From an uncultured Ignatzschineria sp. (GTDB taxonomy: Bacteria; Pseudomonadota; Gammaproteobacteria; Cardiobacteriales; Wohlfahrtiimonadaceae), in assembly GCA_947632245.1 (NCBI GenBank), contig CANRON010000003.1, positions 1 to 46,854 of the forward strand: DNA of 46,854 bases, in the 5' to 3' direction. Of this stretch, positions 1 to 11,622 are shown in pieces (the first letter of the stretch is position 1; each line of letters begins with the position of its first letter). The notes beneath the pieces were generated by a model, which was not told where the DNA came from, did no database searches, and saw nothing but the letters and a program-made list of their open reading frames with translations. The position numbers and the translations under genes are program-made.

Positions 1-50
1 CCTCCGATAATCGGAAGCCAAATGACTAAACTTAACCAAGAGATCTGCAT
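1..50 (-). CDS. nuoM: NADH-quinone oxidoreductase subunit M, N-terminal fragment (runs off window)
   Basis: Reverse complement from position 50 reads MQISWLSLVIWLPIIGG, a NuoM-like N-terminus directly downstream of nuoL. Confidence 0.75.
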   Translation of the reverse strand, partial: MQISWLSLVIWLPIIG

Positions 51-68
51 TGTTTCCATTGTTTATTC

Positions 69-2075
69 CTAGTTAAAAAATACGACCCATGTCATAAGCG
101 CTAAAAGACCAACTACCATTAAGAATGCTGCATGGTAGATGTACCCTGTTTGAATCCTACGAATGAAGCCACCTGCACAAGATGCCACTTTCGCTGAACC
201 AAATACGATACCTTGATCAATAATCTTGTCATCGATCTTCGTCCAGAAGAAACGACCCAAGGCAACTGAGCCATTGGCAATAACCTTTTGGTTAAAGTCA
301 TCAAAGTAGTATTTGTTATCAAACACCTTATAGATACCGATTTTTTCAAGGAATTCACGTCCCTTAACAGCCACTTTCGGATGAATCAAGAAGCTGTACC
401 AAGCTGTTGCGATACCTGCTAATGTCAAGTAGAACGCCGGCGCTGTTAATGCTTCTTTCGTCATCGCCCATGAACCTTCAAATCCTTTTTTCATGATTTC
501 AGTTGCAGGGTTAACGAGGTTATTAATATACACAGAATCCGCTAAGAACGTATTTTCGAACATCATCGGCGCCATATACCAACCGAGGATCACTGATGGA
601 ATCGCAAGAAGAATCAGGGGAACTGTCACAACCCACGGAGATTCTTTCGGTTCTGCCGGAAGAATACTCTCATCATCACCATGATGGTCATGACCAAGTG
701 TTTCATCAACGGTGTAACGCGGCTTACCATGGAACACAAGGAAGTACATTCTAAACGTGTAAAGCGCAGTCATAAACACACCGATTTCAAGCGCAATGAG
801 TGCAAACTTAGAACCGAAGGTTGTACTGTGCTCAAGCGCCCAGATAATTCCCTCTTTCGAGTAGTAACCTGAGAAGAATGGCATACCGACAAGTGCAAGC
901 GAACCAATAAGGGTTGTAATCCACGTAATTGGCATTTTCTTACGAAGACCACCCATGAAACGCATATCTTGAACGTGGCTCATACCAATAATAACTGAAC
1001 CTGCGCCTAAGAAGAGAAGCGCTTTAAAGAACGCATGCGTTGTTAAGTGGAATGCCGCAAGTGAATATGTTGATGCACCGAGTGCAACCGTCATATAACC
1101 GAGCTGCGAGATCGTTGAATAAGCAATGACACGTTTAATATCACTTTGGAAGAGACCCAAGATACCCATAAAGAGCGCCGTGATCGCACCTAAGATTAGC
1201 ACCATCGAGAGCGCCGTTGTGGAGAGCTCATAGATAGGCGACATACGCGCAACCATGAAGATACCAGCTGTCACCATCGTTGCCGCATGGATCAATGCCG
1301 AGATCGGCGTTGGGCCTTCCATCGAATCTGGTAACCAGACATGTAATGGCACCTGCGCTGATTTACCCATCGCCCCAATGAAGAGGAACACTGCTGCAAA
1401 CGTCATGATATTCCAATCCGTTCCTAAGAAATGGAACGTCCCGGCTGCTTCTGGCAATCTCTCAAATGCTTCTGTGTACGTTAATGAACTTGTCATGTAC
1501 GCGACACACGCAATACCAATTAAGAATCCAAAGTCACCCACACGGTTCACTAAGAATGCTTTCATGTTGGCATAGGTTGCCGTTGGTTTTTTGAACCAGA
1601 AACCGATCAAGAGATATGATACTAACCCCACAGCTTCCCAACCGAAGAAGAGTTGCATGAAGTTGTTAGACATCACAAGCATCAACATTGAGAAGGTAAA
1701 GAGTGAGATATAACTGAAGAAACGGTTATATCCAGGATCACCTTTCATGTATCCCACTGAGTAGAGGTGAACCATCGTTGAAACCGATGTAATCACAACC
1801 ATCATCATCGCTGTTAGGTTATCTACTAAGAAACCCACACCGACGCTCAGTGAACCTGTACTCATCCACGTATAGAGATTTTCGTTGAAAATCGGTGCCG
1901 CACCTGACATATGCTCAACCAGAACATAGACCGAAAGCACAGCCGCAATTGCAACGAAACCAATTGTCACGGTATGCGCTACTTTTTCATTGATCACACG
2001 GCAAAACAGCCCCGAGATCGCCGAGCCGAGTAACGGCAATAAGACAATTAACAAATAAATGTATTTAAATTCCAT
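69..2075 (-). CDS. nuoL: NADH-quinone oxidoreductase subunit L
   Basis: 668 aa; antiporter-like motifs (FGWEAVGLVSYLLIGFW, GAMGKSAQVPLHVWLPDSMEGPTPISALIHAATMVTAG). Confidence 0.97.
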   Translation of the reverse strand: MEFKYIYLLIVLLPLLGSAISGLFCRVINEKVAHTVTIGFVAIAAVLSVYVLVEHMSGAAPIFNENLYTWMSTGSLSVGVGFLVDNLTAMMMVVITSVSTMVHLYSVGYMKGDPGYNRFFSYISLFTFSMLMLVMSNNFMQLFFGWEAVGLVSYLLIGFWFKKPTATYANMKAFLVNRVGDFGFLIGIACVAYMTSSLTYTEAFERLPEAAGTFHFLGTDWNIMTFAAVFLFIGAMGKSAQVPLHVWLPDSMEGPTPISALIHAATMVTAGIFMVARMSPIYELSTTALSMVLILGAITALFMGILGLFQSDIKRVIAYSTISQLGYMTVALGASTYSLAAFHLTTHAFFKALLFLGAGSVIIGMSHVQDMRFMGGLRKKMPITWITTLIGSLALVGMPFFSGYYSKEGIIWALEHSTTFGSKFALIALEIGVFMTALYTFRMYFLVFHGKPRYTVDETLGHDHHGDDESILPAEPKESPWVVTVPLILLAIPSVILGWYMAPMMFENTFLADSVYINNLVNPATEIMKKGFEGSWAMTKEALTAPAFYLTLAGIATAWYSFLIHPKVAVKGREFLEKIGIYKVFDNKYYFDDFNQKVIANGSVALGRFFWTKIDDKIIDQGIVFGSAKVASCAGGFIRRIQTGYIYHAAFLMVVGLLALMTWVVFFN

Positions 2076-2079
2076 TGCA

Positions 2080-2388
2080 CTAGCCTCTTAATTCCGTAAT
2101 TTCATCGACATTAATGCTACCGCGGTTTCTGAACACTAATACTAAGATTGCAAGACCAATTGCCGCTTCTGCTGCCGCTACTGCTAGCGTGAAGAAGACA
2201 AAGATCTGCCCGTTTAAATCGCCAGAGAATTGTGAGAATGCGACAAAGAGCGTGCTACTTGCAAGCAACATCAACTCAATACACATTAAAAGCACAATTA
2301 AGTTCTTGCGATTAATAAAGATTCCCGCTGCACTAATTCCGAAAAGAATCGTCGAGAGAATAATATAATCTTCAATGACTAAGCTCAT
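2080..2388 (-). CDS. nuoK: NADH-quinone oxidoreductase subunit K
   Basis: 102 aa; [22 protein letters not shown]; operon position. Confidence 0.97.
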   Translation of the reverse strand: MSLVIEDYIILSTILFGISAAGIFINRKNLIVLLMCIELMLLASSTLFVAFSQFSGDLNGQIFVFFTLAVAAAEAAIGLAILVLVFRNRGSINVDEITELRG

Positions 2389-3066
2389 TTACTTCTCCTC
2401 CACTTCTGTTACAGCATCATCACTTACGTCTTTAATAGGCGCTGGTGCTAAAGTTGCATAATCCATCTTCACCATACGTACACGCTCTGTTGGATTCGCT
2501 TTAATTGCTAAGCTTAAATCTACATTTTTACGTGTCAATGGCCCGATGCGTCGTGTTAAGGCGATCGCAGCAATCATCGCAACAAGCAGAATCATCGCCG
2601 TTGCTTCGAATGCGTAGATGTAGTTAGTATAAAGAACAACCCCTAACTCTTGCGCATTTGTGAGCTCAGCACCTTGTCTGATCATTTCAACGCCACCTTC
2701 AAGTGCAAAATTATTCACGATAAAGCTATCTCCCCCTAAGATCACAATTAAGATCTCAGCGATAAAGATAATCGCAACTAATACTGCAATCGGCAGGAAC
2801 TTCACAAAACCCTCTTTGAGCATATCATGCGGAATATCGAGCATCATCACCGCAAAGAGGAAGAAGACCATCACGGCACCACAATAAATAATGATGAGCG
2901 CAAGCGCGAGGAATTCAGCTTGGAGAAGCAGCCAACAGCAACTTACCATTACGAAGATCAGAACTAGGTGTAGTACTGATGTCATCGTATTTTTTGCACT
3001 GACAACACGGACCGCAGAATAGATCGTGATGAGTGCGAAGATATAAAATAGTATCTTAAATAACAT
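2389..3066 (-). CDS. nuoJ: NADH-quinone oxidoreductase subunit J
   Basis: 225 aa; ALALIIIYCGAVMVFFLFAVMML; operon position. Confidence 0.95.
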   Translation of the reverse strand: MLFKILFYIFALITIYSAVRVVSAKNTMTSVLHLVLIFVMVSCCWLLLQAEFLALALIIIYCGAVMVFFLFAVMMLDIPHDMLKEGFVKFLPIAVLVAIIFIAEILIVILGGDSFIVNNFALEGGVEMIRQGAELTNAQELGVVLYTNYIYAFEATAMILLVAMIAAIALTRRIGPLTRKNVDLSLAIKANPTERVRMVKMDYATLAPAPIKDVSDDAVTEVEEK

Positions 3067-3075
3067 CCTCTCCCC

Positions 3076-3567
3076 CTAGTATAAATGAGAATCAAGCGCA
3101 CGATCTTTAGCGATTTGTACTTCGTACTTATCGCCTAGCGCGAGCAAGGATTCTTTAGTGATGATGTTTTCGCCCTTCTCTTCCATGTGGTATTCAAAAA
3201 CGCGCGTTAACACGATTGAGTCTACCGGACATGCTTGTTCACATAGTCCACAGAAGATACATTTGAAGAGATCAATATCATAACGAGTGGTTCGACGCGT
3301 GCCATCACCACGTTCTTCTGTATCAATGGTAATTGCAAGCGCAGGACAAACTGCCTCACATAATTTACAACCAATACAACGCTCTTCCCCATTAGGATAA
3401 CGGCGAAGGGCATGAAGACCGCGGAAACGACCTGATTGCGGTGTTTTTTCAAACGGGTACTCAATCGTGAATTTTGGTCTAAAGAGATAACGAAAGGTAA
3501 TACCTAAACCTTTACGTAATTCTCTTAACGTAAATGTCTCGTAGAGTGATTTTAAATATCTAAACAT
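3076..3567 (-). CDS. nuoI: NADH-quinone oxidoreductase subunit I (two 4Fe-4S)
   Basis: 163 aa; [12 protein letters not shown] and [12 protein letters not shown] motifs. Confidence 0.97.
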   Translation of the reverse strand: MFRYLKSLYETFTLRELRKGLGITFRYLFRPKFTIEYPFEKTPQSGRFRGLHALRRYPNGEERCIGCKLCEAVCPALAITIDTEERGDGTRRTTRYDIDLFKCIFCGLCEQACPVDSIVLTRVFEYHMEEKGENIITKESLLALGDKYEVQIAKDRALDSHLY

Positions 3568-3587
3568 TGATAGTCCTACCTATTCCT

Positions 3588-4640
3588 TTAAAACCATGGT
3601 TTTAAACCGATGCCATACATTACGAGAACTACCGCAATCCATAAAAGTGCAATCGGGATAAAGAATTTCCAACCTAAACGCATGATCTGATCATAACGAT
3701 ATCCGGGGAATGTCGCACGTACCCAAATCATTGCAAAGAGGAAAAATGCCATCTTGATAATCATCCAGAAGAAACTGTCTGTCGCGAGTAGCGATAACAC
3801 CGGAATATTCTGAACCGCCTCAACGCCTGAGAGCGGCGCATGCCATCCTCCGAAGAAAAGAAGGCTCATTAATGCCGATACCAAGATCATGTTTGTATAT
3901 TCAGCAAGGTAGAATGTTACGAAACCCGTTCCTGAATACTCTGTAAAGTATCCTGCAACGATCTCTGACTCCCCTTCTGTCACTTCAAACGGTGCACGGT
4001 TTAACTCAGCTAATCCCGCAATGAAATAGATCACTGCCATCGGTAATAACGGAATAAAGTACCAGTTAATTAATCCAAGGCTGCCTGCTTGCTTGTCCAC
4101 AATTACTGAAAAGTTTAAGCTTCCAGACATCATCACAACCGTAATCAATGCAAAACCCAGCGCGAGCTCATATGAAACTACTTGCGCTGCACTTCGGATT
4201 GCGCCGAAAATTGCAAACTTAGAGTTAGAACTCCAACCCGCCATGAGCGATGCGTAAACACCTAGCGACGTCATTGCGAGAATATATAAAATCGCAGAGT
4301 CCATCGATGAGCTTACCCAGCCATCATTGAAAGGAATAACCGCCCACACACCAAATGCGGTTGTAACCGCAATGAAAGGTGCGATTAAGAACATTGTTTT
4401 GTTCGCAGCAGATGGAATAATAAACTCTTTAAAGAGCATTTTTAGTAAATCCGCAAACGGCTGAAGAAGACCTTTAGGTCCTACGCGGTTTGGACCTAAA
4501 CGGATATGCATATACCCAAGGACCTTACGCTCAGCAAATGTGAGGTACGCTACTGATAAAACGATTGGTAAGAAAATCACCAAGGTTTTAAGTAGAGCCC
4601 AAACAAGCGGATAGTGAATAATCGCCATAAACGTATCCAT
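3588..4640 (-). CDS. nuoH: NADH-quinone oxidoreductase subunit H
   Basis: 350 aa; ERKVLGYMHIRLGPNRVGPKGLLQPFAD; ELNRAPFEVTEGESE. Confidence 0.98.
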   Translation of the reverse strand: MDTFMAIIHYPLVWALLKTLVIFLPIVLSVAYLTFAERKVLGYMHIRLGPNRVGPKGLLQPFADLLKMLFKEFIIPSAANKTMFLIAPFIAVTTAFGVWAVIPFNDGWVSSSMDSAILYILAMTSLGVYASLMAGWSSNSKFAIFGAIRSAAQVVSYELALGFALITVVMMSGSLNFSVIVDKQAGSLGLINWYFIPLLPMAVIYFIAGLAELNRAPFEVTEGESEIVAGYFTEYSGTGFVTFYLAEYTNMILVSALMSLLFFGGWHAPLSGVEAVQNIPVLSLLATDSFFWMIIKMAFFLFAMIWVRATFPGYRYDQIMRLGWKFFIPIALLWIAVVLVMYGIGLKPWF

Positions 4641-6974
4641 CTAATTTGCCCCCTTAATTGATTGATAGAAGTGCGTATCTCCGGCATATTCTGTTGGGAT
4701 ACGGACACAGCCTGCAGCTACTTTCTCAGAAATACGGGAGATAAAGGTGTTTTTACTATTCAGTAATGGCATGACTGCCCCTTCATCACTCGCATTATTA
4801 AATGCAATACGCGCACGTTTCGCAAGCGGCGTTTTTTGAAGCGCTTGTCCACGTCTTACATAAGCATCTGTTGAGTAAAGTGACGTAGTTGGCACAGCAA
4901 GAAGTCCTGATTTTTCAAGCGGTTTAAAATCAAATGCAATCGCCTTGCCTTCATTTGAGACTTCAGCTAATTTTGCATCATTCGCTTTTAACCATTTCGC
5001 AAGGATCTCTTCAGAACCAATATAATCAAAGCCTGCAAGTTCAAACTGATTGCCGAGCACACGAAGAATCTTCCAAATTGGACGCGCTTCACCATGTGGC
5101 ATACTTGCTGCTTGAAGCGTTTGTACTTTACCTTCAAGATTTACAAAACTACCTGAACTCTCAGCCCAAGCTGCACCAGGGAGAATAACGTTCGATACTG
5201 ACTTTAATGTTTCGCTCGCAAATGGTGTGATTGCAATCACCGCTTCCGCTGATTTTAATGCACTCATTGCATTACTACCATCGACAAAATCAAACTCCGG
5301 ATCAATCGCGCCCACTAAAACGTATGCTTTAAGCGGTGCTTCAATCATTGAGGCTGTATTTGCTGCTGTGGAAGTCAGTCCTGTAATTGCTGCCGCTGAA
5401 CTGTTTGAGCCTTGCGTAAAGTAACCCAGTTTTGCACCACTAATACGCGCAAGCTCAGAAGCTAAAGCACGAATCGTTGCAAACTGCGGATGACTGATTG
5501 CATCATGACCTAACACAATCCATTCACGCTCACCTTTCAATAACTGCTCTGCAATTGTTAAAACAGCTTCACCATTTACGGTATTGCTATTCACAACTTT
5601 TGCAAGATCCGTATTAATCGCTTCACCCTTCATCTCCGCCACTTTTACAAGGATCGATGAGAGCTCATTCACCCAATCAAAGGGATGTGCAATAATTTCT
5701 GCATTCATCGCATGTAATTGATCAGCACTGTAAGATGCAAGCATCGATACTTTCGCACCTTTCTTCACCGCATCACGGATACGAATTGCTAATACTGGCA
5801 CTTCCATACGCGGATCTGCACCAATGAGGAAGATCGAATCTAAATGATTCACTTCTGGTATTGTGAGACCTAAGCTACGGAAAGTCGGCTCTGATTGCTC
5901 ACCACTGAAGTCACGTTGGTTCAATCTATAATCAACATTTGTGAGCTTTAAACCATTTTGTAACTCTTTTACGAGCTGCATCTCTTCCACAGATGCCATT
6001 GGTGATACAAACATACCCACCTGATCAGCACCATATTTATCGATTGCGCCTTCGAGAATCAATTTCGTTGCTTTAAGCGCATCTGGCCACGATGCTTTTT
6101 CAAGCTCGCCATTGCCATTATCGATGAGCGGATGTGCCGCCCTATCATCACTTGAAAGCGCTTCATAGCTAAAACGGTCTCTATCTGAAATCCAAGGTTC
6201 ATTAATCTCATCATTACGGCGAGATACCACGCGCGCAACTTTGCCGCGAAGCGTATGGATCTCTGTATTTGAACCGACACCATCATGCATACTGATCGAG
6301 TCATGGTTCATATACTCCCATGGACGCGCACCGTACTTAGAAGGTTTTGCGGTTAAAGCACCCACGGGGCAGATATCAATGATATTCCCAGATACTTCTG
6401 ACACAAGCGAGTGCTTGATATAGGTAGAAATCTCTAAACGATCTCCACGATCTACACCGCCTAGTTCGCGCATCCCGGCAATTTCATCCCCAAAACGTAC
6501 ACAGCGTGTACATTGGATGCAGCGATTCATAAATGTTTCAACAAGTGGACCGATGTTGATTTTTTCAACATGGCGTTTCTCTTCAATATAGAGAGAATTA
6601 TTCTGACCATACTCTGATGAGAAGTCTTGTAGTTCACACTCCCCACCTTGGTCACAGATCGGACAATCAAGCGGATGGTTGATCAACAAAAATTCCATAA
6701 TCGCTTTTTGCGCTTCACGTGCCTTTTCGTTACGTGTGCGTACAATCATGCCATCCATTACCGGCGTTGCACATGCTGGCGCTGGTTTTGGCATACGCTC
6801 CACATCTACTAAGCACATACGGCAACTTGCCGCGATCGATAATTTATCGTGATAGCAGAATCGTGGAATCGTAATTCCTTCTTTATCTGCCACTTCGATC
6901 AACATCGTACCTGCGGGTGCTTGAAATTCTTTACCGTCAATATTTACGGTAAACATTTTAATGTCATTACTCAT
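4641..6974 (-). CDS. nuoG: NADH-quinone oxidoreductase subunit G
   Basis: 777 aa; 2Fe-2S N-terminus (CRMCLVDVE), CPICDQGGECELQD, CIQCTRCVRF. Confidence 0.97.
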   Translation of the reverse strand: MSNDIKMFTVNIDGKEFQAPAGTMLIEVADKEGITIPRFCYHDKLSIAASCRMCLVDVERMPKPAPACATPVMDGMIVRTRNEKAREAQKAIMEFLLINHPLDCPICDQGGECELQDFSSEYGQNNSLYIEEKRHVEKINIGPLVETFMNRCIQCTRCVRFGDEIAGMRELGGVDRGDRLEISTYIKHSLVSEVSGNIIDICPVGALTAKPSKYGARPWEYMNHDSISMHDGVGSNTEIHTLRGKVARVVSRRNDEINEPWISDRDRFSYEALSSDDRAAHPLIDNGNGELEKASWPDALKATKLILEGAIDKYGADQVGMFVSPMASVEEMQLVKELQNGLKLTNVDYRLNQRDFSGEQSEPTFRSLGLTIPEVNHLDSIFLIGADPRMEVPVLAIRIRDAVKKGAKVSMLASYSADQLHAMNAEIIAHPFDWVNELSSILVKVAEMKGEAINTDLAKVVNSNTVNGEAVLTIAEQLLKGEREWIVLGHDAISHPQFATIRALASELARISGAKLGYFTQGSNSSAAAITGLTSTAANTASMIEAPLKAYVLVGAIDPEFDFVDGSNAMSALKSAEAVIAITPFASETLKSVSNVILPGAAWAESSGSFVNLEGKVQTLQAASMPHGEARPIWKILRVLGNQFELAGFDYIGSEEILAKWLKANDAKLAEVSNEGKAIAFDFKPLEKSGLLAVPTTSLYSTDAYVRRGQALQKTPLAKRARIAFNNASDEGAVMPLLNSKNTFISRISEKVAAGCVRIPTEYAGDTHFYQSIKGAN

Positions 6975-8260
6975 TATTTCGCCCCCTCAACCATGCTCTT
7001 ACCATGTTCGATATAGTATTTAAACTCTTCTGGGAAGTGTTTCACAAAACTAAGAACAGGCATTGCAGCTGCATCACCGAGCGCACAAATTGTGCGTCCG
7101 CCAATGTTATTTGCAACATGGACTAATCGCTCTAAATCTTCCGGCTGCCCTTCCCCTTTCAAAATACGATCCATGATTCTAAACAACCAACCTGTACCTT
7201 CTCGGCACGGCGTACATTGTCCACATGACTCGCTGAAATAGAAACTTGAAAGTGTACGAAGCGCCTTCACCATATCTGTTGTTTCGTCCATCACGATCAC
7301 CGCACCTGAACCCATCATCGATCCCGCATGTTTTGCGATAGAGTCATAGTCCATATTCGTCTCCATCATGATGTGCCCCGGAACAACGGGTACAGAAGAT
7401 CCCCCTGGAATCACAGCTTTAATCTTACGACCTTGCCAAATCCCCCCCGCAAGCTCTAAGAGATCTTTAAACGGTGTTCCCATAGGAATTTCGTAGTTAC
7501 CTGGCTTTGCAACATGCCCAGAGATGGAGAATATCTTCTGACCACCGGCTCCTGGAATTCCATGCTCTTTAAACCATTCAGAACCATTACGAATAATACG
7601 TCCAACAGATGCAAGCGACTCACAGTTATTGATCGTTGTTGGCTTACCATACAGACCAACAGCGGCAGGAAATGGCGGCTTAAATCGTGGTTGACCTTTC
7701 TTGCCTTCTAATGATTCTAAAAGCGCAGTCTCTTCCCCACAAATATAAGCACCCGCACCGAGCGAACCATAAAGATCAATCGATATGCCGGTACCTTGGA
7801 TATTTTCACCCAAAAGCCCTGCATCACGAGCTTCTTGTACAGCGGCTTCAAAACGCTTAAACGGCTCTTCACTGAATTCGCCACGCATATAGTTATAACC
7901 CACTTTAGCGCCGATAGCATAAGCAGCAATTGCCATACCCTCGACCAATGCATGCGGATTAAATCTCAGAATATCTCTATCCTTACACGTTCCTGGCTCT
8001 GATTCATCCGAGTTACAGACAAGGTAGCTACTACCATCATCATTTTTCGGCATGAAGCTCCATTTAACACCCGTTGGGAATCCCGCACCACCACGGCCAC
8101 GAAGCTCGGAGGCTTTTACCATGTCGATGATTTCTGCTTTCGAGAGTTCCCCTCTTAATATTTTCTTCCACCCATCGTAGCCGCCTAAGCTCATATAGGT
8201 CTCTAAAGACCATGGCTTATCGTGCCCGAGAGTGAAATAACAAACTTCATTTTGTACCAT
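6974..8260 (-). CDS. nuoF: NADH-quinone oxidoreductase subunit F
   Basis: 428 aa; RGRGGAGFPTGVKW, GAGAYICGEETALLESLEG, ESCGQCTPCREG. Confidence 0.98.
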   Translation of the reverse strand: MVQNEVCYFTLGHDKPWSLETYMSLGGYDGWKKILRGELSKAEIIDMVKASELRGRGGAGFPTGVKWSFMPKNDDGSSYLVCNSDESEPGTCKDRDILRFNPHALVEGMAIAAYAIGAKVGYNYMRGEFSEEPFKRFEAAVQEARDAGLLGENIQGTGISIDLYGSLGAGAYICGEETALLESLEGKKGQPRFKPPFPAAVGLYGKPTTINNCESLASVGRIIRNGSEWFKEHGIPGAGGQKIFSISGHVAKPGNYEIPMGTPFKDLLELAGGIWQGRKIKAVIPGGSSVPVVPGHIMMETNMDYDSIAKHAGSMMGSGAVIVMDETTDMVKALRTLSSFYFSESCGQCTPCREGTGWLFRIMDRILKGEGQPEDLERLVHVANNIGGRTICALGDAAAMPVLSFVKHFPEEFKYYIEHGKSMVEGAK

Positions 8261-8781
8261 TAGTTTGCCTCTTTATTATCTGCTCTTGATTCGATACGGT
8301 CGAGAATCTCATCAATCTTCTCAATCGTTAAATTCTCATGATATTCATGATTGATTAAAGCCGCAGGTGCTGCTGTACAAGCCGCTAAGCACTCATCTTC
8401 TTTCTTAAGTGAAAAAAGACCGTCAGGAGTGGACTCCCCGGCCTTAATACCTAAGCGCGCTTCAACATGTGCTAATAACTCTTCACCGCCGCGAAGCATA
8501 CAAGAGATATTCGTACAGATCATCACTGCGTTTTTACCGCAGGGCTTTGTCTCAAAGTTTGAATAAAACGATGCCACTTCATATACCGCGATCGGTGGCA
8601 AGTCGAGATAGTCTGCAATCGCATCCATTAACTCAACTGTCAAGTAACCTTCATTTTCATGCTGAACTTCACGAAGTGCAGCCAAAAGTGCTGATTGCTT
8701 CCGATCATCTGGGAAGCGTGCAAGCCAGCGATCAATTTCTGCTCTCGCGTGGCTACTTAAAATGCTTTCTCTATTTTTCAT
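8260..8781 (-). CDS. nuoE: NADH-quinone oxidoreductase subunit E
   Basis: 173 aa; thioredoxin-like 2Fe-2S; VYEVASFYSNFETKPCGKNAVMICTNISCML. Confidence 0.96.
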   Translation of the reverse strand: MKNRESILSSHARAEIDRWLARFPDDRKQSALLAALREVQHENEGYLTVELMDAIADYLDLPPIAVYEVASFYSNFETKPCGKNAVMICTNISCMLRGGEELLAHVEARLGIKAGESTPDGLFSLKKEDECLAACTAAPAALINHEYHENLTIEKIDEILDRIESRADNKEAN

Positions 8782-8813
8782 TTTAGCTACTCTATACTCT
8801 GTAAATCGTAAAA

Positions 8814-10079
8814 TTAGCGGTCAATATCCCCGAATACCAAGTCTTGTGTCCCAATGATCGCAACTAAATCTGACAACATGTGACGGCGACCCATCTCTTC
8901 TGTTGCGGCAATATGTGCAAATCCAGGGGCTCTTAACTTCACTCGATACGGTTTATTTGCGCCATCTGAAACAAGATAGACACCAAATTCACCCTTAGGA
9001 TGCTCTACGGCTGCATATGACTCCCCTTCAGGAACACAGAAACCCTCAGTAAAGACCTTAAACTGTTGAATCAATGCTTCCATCTCCTCTTTCGCATCAC
9101 GTCTTTGCGGAATGGTCACACGACTATCTGTCGTCATCACAGGACCTGGATTTTCACGGAGCCATTTGATGCATTGCTGCACCAAGCTTGCTGACTGCTC
9201 CATCTCTTCTAATCTTACTAAGAAACGGTCATAACAGTCGCCATTTACGCCAACTGGCACATCAAACTCGAGCTGATCATAGACTGAATACGGCTGCGTT
9301 TTACGTAGATCCCACGCAATACCAGAACCACGAAGCATCGGACCTGAAAAACCCAGTTCCATTGCACGCTCAGGTGTCACAACACCGATACCCACAACAC
9401 GACCTTTCCAGATACGGTTCCCTACGAGAAGATTTTTATATTCAACCATATTTTCATTGACGAAACGGTTGCAGAAATCTTCTAAGAAATCGAGAACATC
9501 CCCTTGACGGGCTTTATTAATTCGCGCTAATTTTTTCTTTGATCTAAATTTGCTTGGCTCATACTTTGGCATCTCATTCGGCAAGTCTTTCGCAACACCG
9601 CCCACTCGGTAGTAAAACGGGTGAATACGTGCGCCAGTCACCGCTTCTTGCATATCATAGAGCTCTTCACGGTCACGGAAGCAGTATAAAAGCATCGCCA
9701 TTGCGCCCAAGTCATGTCCGTGTGATCCGAGCCACATTAAGTGGTTCATGATACGCGTTGCTTCATCCATCATCACTCGAATATATTGTGCACGAATCGG
9801 CACTTCAATGCCTAAAAGCTTCTCAACAGCAAGGACGAAAGCATGTTCGTTATTCAAGCATGAACAGTAATCAAGACGATCTAAATAACCGATTGATTGC
9901 GTGTATGGCTTTGCTTCCATCAACTTTTCTGTACCGCGATGCAGTAAACCGATATGAACGTCCGCTCTTTCAACTGTCTCGCCTTTCAGCTCAAGCACCA
10001 TACGCATTACGCCATGAGCTGCCGGATGCTGCGGTCCGAAGTTGATTGTATAGTTTTCTATATTTGTTGTAATTGTCAT
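8814..10079 (-). CDS. nuoD: NADH-quinone oxidoreductase subunit D
   Basis: 421 aa; [22 protein letters not shown]; separate from nuoC. Confidence 0.98.
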   Translation of the reverse strand: MTITTNIENYTINFGPQHPAAHGVMRMVLELKGETVERADVHIGLLHRGTEKLMEAKPYTQSIGYLDRLDYCSCLNNEHAFVLAVEKLLGIEVPIRAQYIRVMMDEATRIMNHLMWLGSHGHDLGAMAMLLYCFRDREELYDMQEAVTGARIHPFYYRVGGVAKDLPNEMPKYEPSKFRSKKKLARINKARQGDVLDFLEDFCNRFVNENMVEYKNLLVGNRIWKGRVVGIGVVTPERAMELGFSGPMLRGSGIAWDLRKTQPYSVYDQLEFDVPVGVNGDCYDRFLVRLEEMEQSASLVQQCIKWLRENPGPVMTTDSRVTIPQRRDAKEEMEALIQQFKVFTEGFCVPEGESYAAVEHPKGEFGVYLVSDGANKPYRVKLRAPGFAHIAATEEMGRRHMLSDLVAIIGTQDLVFGDIDR

Positions 10080-10086
10080 CGTCTTC

Positions 10087-10785
10087 CTACCCCTTACGAA
10101 TCATACGTGGAATATTCACACGTGACTCAATCGTCACAGGCTGATACACCACCCGGCGTAACTCTTCGTCATAGATCACTTCAACATTCCCTGTTAATGG
10201 GAAGTCTTTTCGCATTGGGTGCCCTACAAAACCATAGTCTGTTAAGATTCGACGTAAGTCTGGATGGTTTTTAAACGCAATCCCAAACATATCAAATACT
10301 TCACGCTCATACCAATTCGCGCCATTCCAGATATCAGTCACTGAATCAAGCATCGGAATAACATTATTAAGCTCACCATCTAAGTACGTTTTCACACGTA
10401 ATCTAGCGTTATGAGAGAGTGAAAGCAGATGATAAACCACCGCAAATCGCTCAGTCATTGAGGCATTGTAAGCGCTCGCTTCTAAATGCTCGCCGGCTCT
10501 CCCGACTGCCTGAGGGGTTGTTCCACGACTGAAGCCATGGTTAGATGCTTCCACATCCCACTCAGTTAATCCGTATGCGGCATAATCTACGGCAGTAATA
10601 TCGATCACCTGTTCAAATTTAAGATCATCGTTATGACGTAACATTTCCATAATTTCATGGATTTGTGCAGGCGCAACCGTAATCGTCAATTCGCCCACAT
10701 CGATCACCGATTTTAAAATTTTGTCACCCAAAGTTGCTTCAAGTGTCGCAAGTAGCTCTTCTGGATTTCTAATAAACTTAGCCAT
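10087..10785 (-). CDS. nuoC: NADH-quinone oxidoreductase subunit C
   Basis: 232 aa; [42 protein letters not shown]. Confidence 0.97.
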   Translation of the reverse strand: MAKFIRNPEELLATLEATLGDKILKSVIDVGELTITVAPAQIHEIMEMLRHNDDLKFEQVIDITAVDYAAYGLTEWDVEASNHGFSRGTTPQAVGRAGEHLEASAYNASMTERFAVVYHLLSLSHNARLRVKTYLDGELNNVIPMLDSVTDIWNGANWYEREVFDMFGIAFKNHPDLRRILTDYGFVGHPMRKDFPLTGNVEVIYDEELRRVVYQPVTIESRVNIPRMIRKG

Positions 10786-10792
10786 CTTTCAC

Positions 10793-11278
10793 CTACCCTA
10801 ATCTTGCAATCGTACTGGTTCTTTTAATCTTGTCATGAAGACGCAAGATTCCGAACATTAATGCTTCCGCTGTCGGCGGGCACCCTGGCACATAGACATC
10901 AACAGGTACAACTCGATCTGACCCACGAACAACAGAATATGAATAGTGATAATAACCACCACCATTGGCACATGAACCCATGGAGATAACCCATTTTGGC
11001 TCTGGCATTTGATCGTAAACTTTACGAAGTGGTATTGCCATTTTGTTCGTCAATGTTCCTGCAATGATCATGAGATCAGATTGCCTTGGAGATGCCCTAA
11101 ATACTGCGCCCCCAAATCTATCTAAGTCATATCTTGCAGCCCCAACGTGCATCATTTCAAGTGCACAACATGCAAGTCCAAAGGTCACAGGCCATAAAGA
11201 ACCTGTTCTTGCCCAATTGATTGCCGAATCGAGAGTTGTGGTGACAAATCCCTCTTCCAACCTTGCTTCTAATCCCAT
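10793..11278 (-). CDS. nuoB: NADH-quinone oxidoreductase subunit B
   Basis: 161 aa; [42 protein letters not shown]. Confidence 0.98.
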   Translation of the reverse strand: MGLEARLEEGFVTTTLDSAINWARTGSLWPVTFGLACCALEMMHVGAARYDLDRFGGAVFRASPRQSDLMIIAGTLTNKMAIPLRKVYDQMPEPKWVISMGSCANGGGYYHYSYSVVRGSDRVVPVDVYVPGCPPTAEALMFGILRLHDKIKRTSTIARLG

Positions 11279-11622
11279 TCAAGCGCTCCCTTCTTCCACT
11301 CATACGCAAAACCGACAGTCAATAAAACGAGAAAAACCACCACAGCCATAATGCCGGGTAGTCCAATCAATTTTAGCGCTGTCGCCCATGGTATAAGGAA
11401 GATTAACTCTAAGTCGAAAATAATAAAAAGAATTGCGATAAGAAAGAAGCGGACGTCGAATTTCATACGGGCATCTTCAAATGCCTCAAATCCGCTCTCA
11501 TATGGAGATAGCTTTTCAGCGTTAGGCTTGCTTGGCCCTAAATAATATCCTAGGGCAACTAACACACCTGCGAAGGCGATACTGAAGCCGACAAAGACCG
11601 CTACAGGAAGATATTCCATCAT
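11269..11622 (-). CDS. nuoA: NADH-quinone oxidoreductase subunit A
   Basis: [36 protein letters not shown] is open to 11712, but MMEYLPVAV at 11622 is preceded by GGAGG on the minus strand and is the more likely start. Confidence 0.93.
   Translation of the reverse strand: MMEYLPVAVFVGFSIAFAGVLVALGYYLGPSKPNAEKLSPYESGFEAFEDARMKFDVRFFLIAILFIIFDLELIFLIPWATALKLIGLPGIMAVVVFLVLLTVGFAYEWKKGALEWD

Noticed and set aside
9758-10274. Overlapping plus-strand ORFs of 95 and 106 aa across nuoD/nuoC
   Set aside because: Antisense to conserved complex I genes; shadow ORFs.
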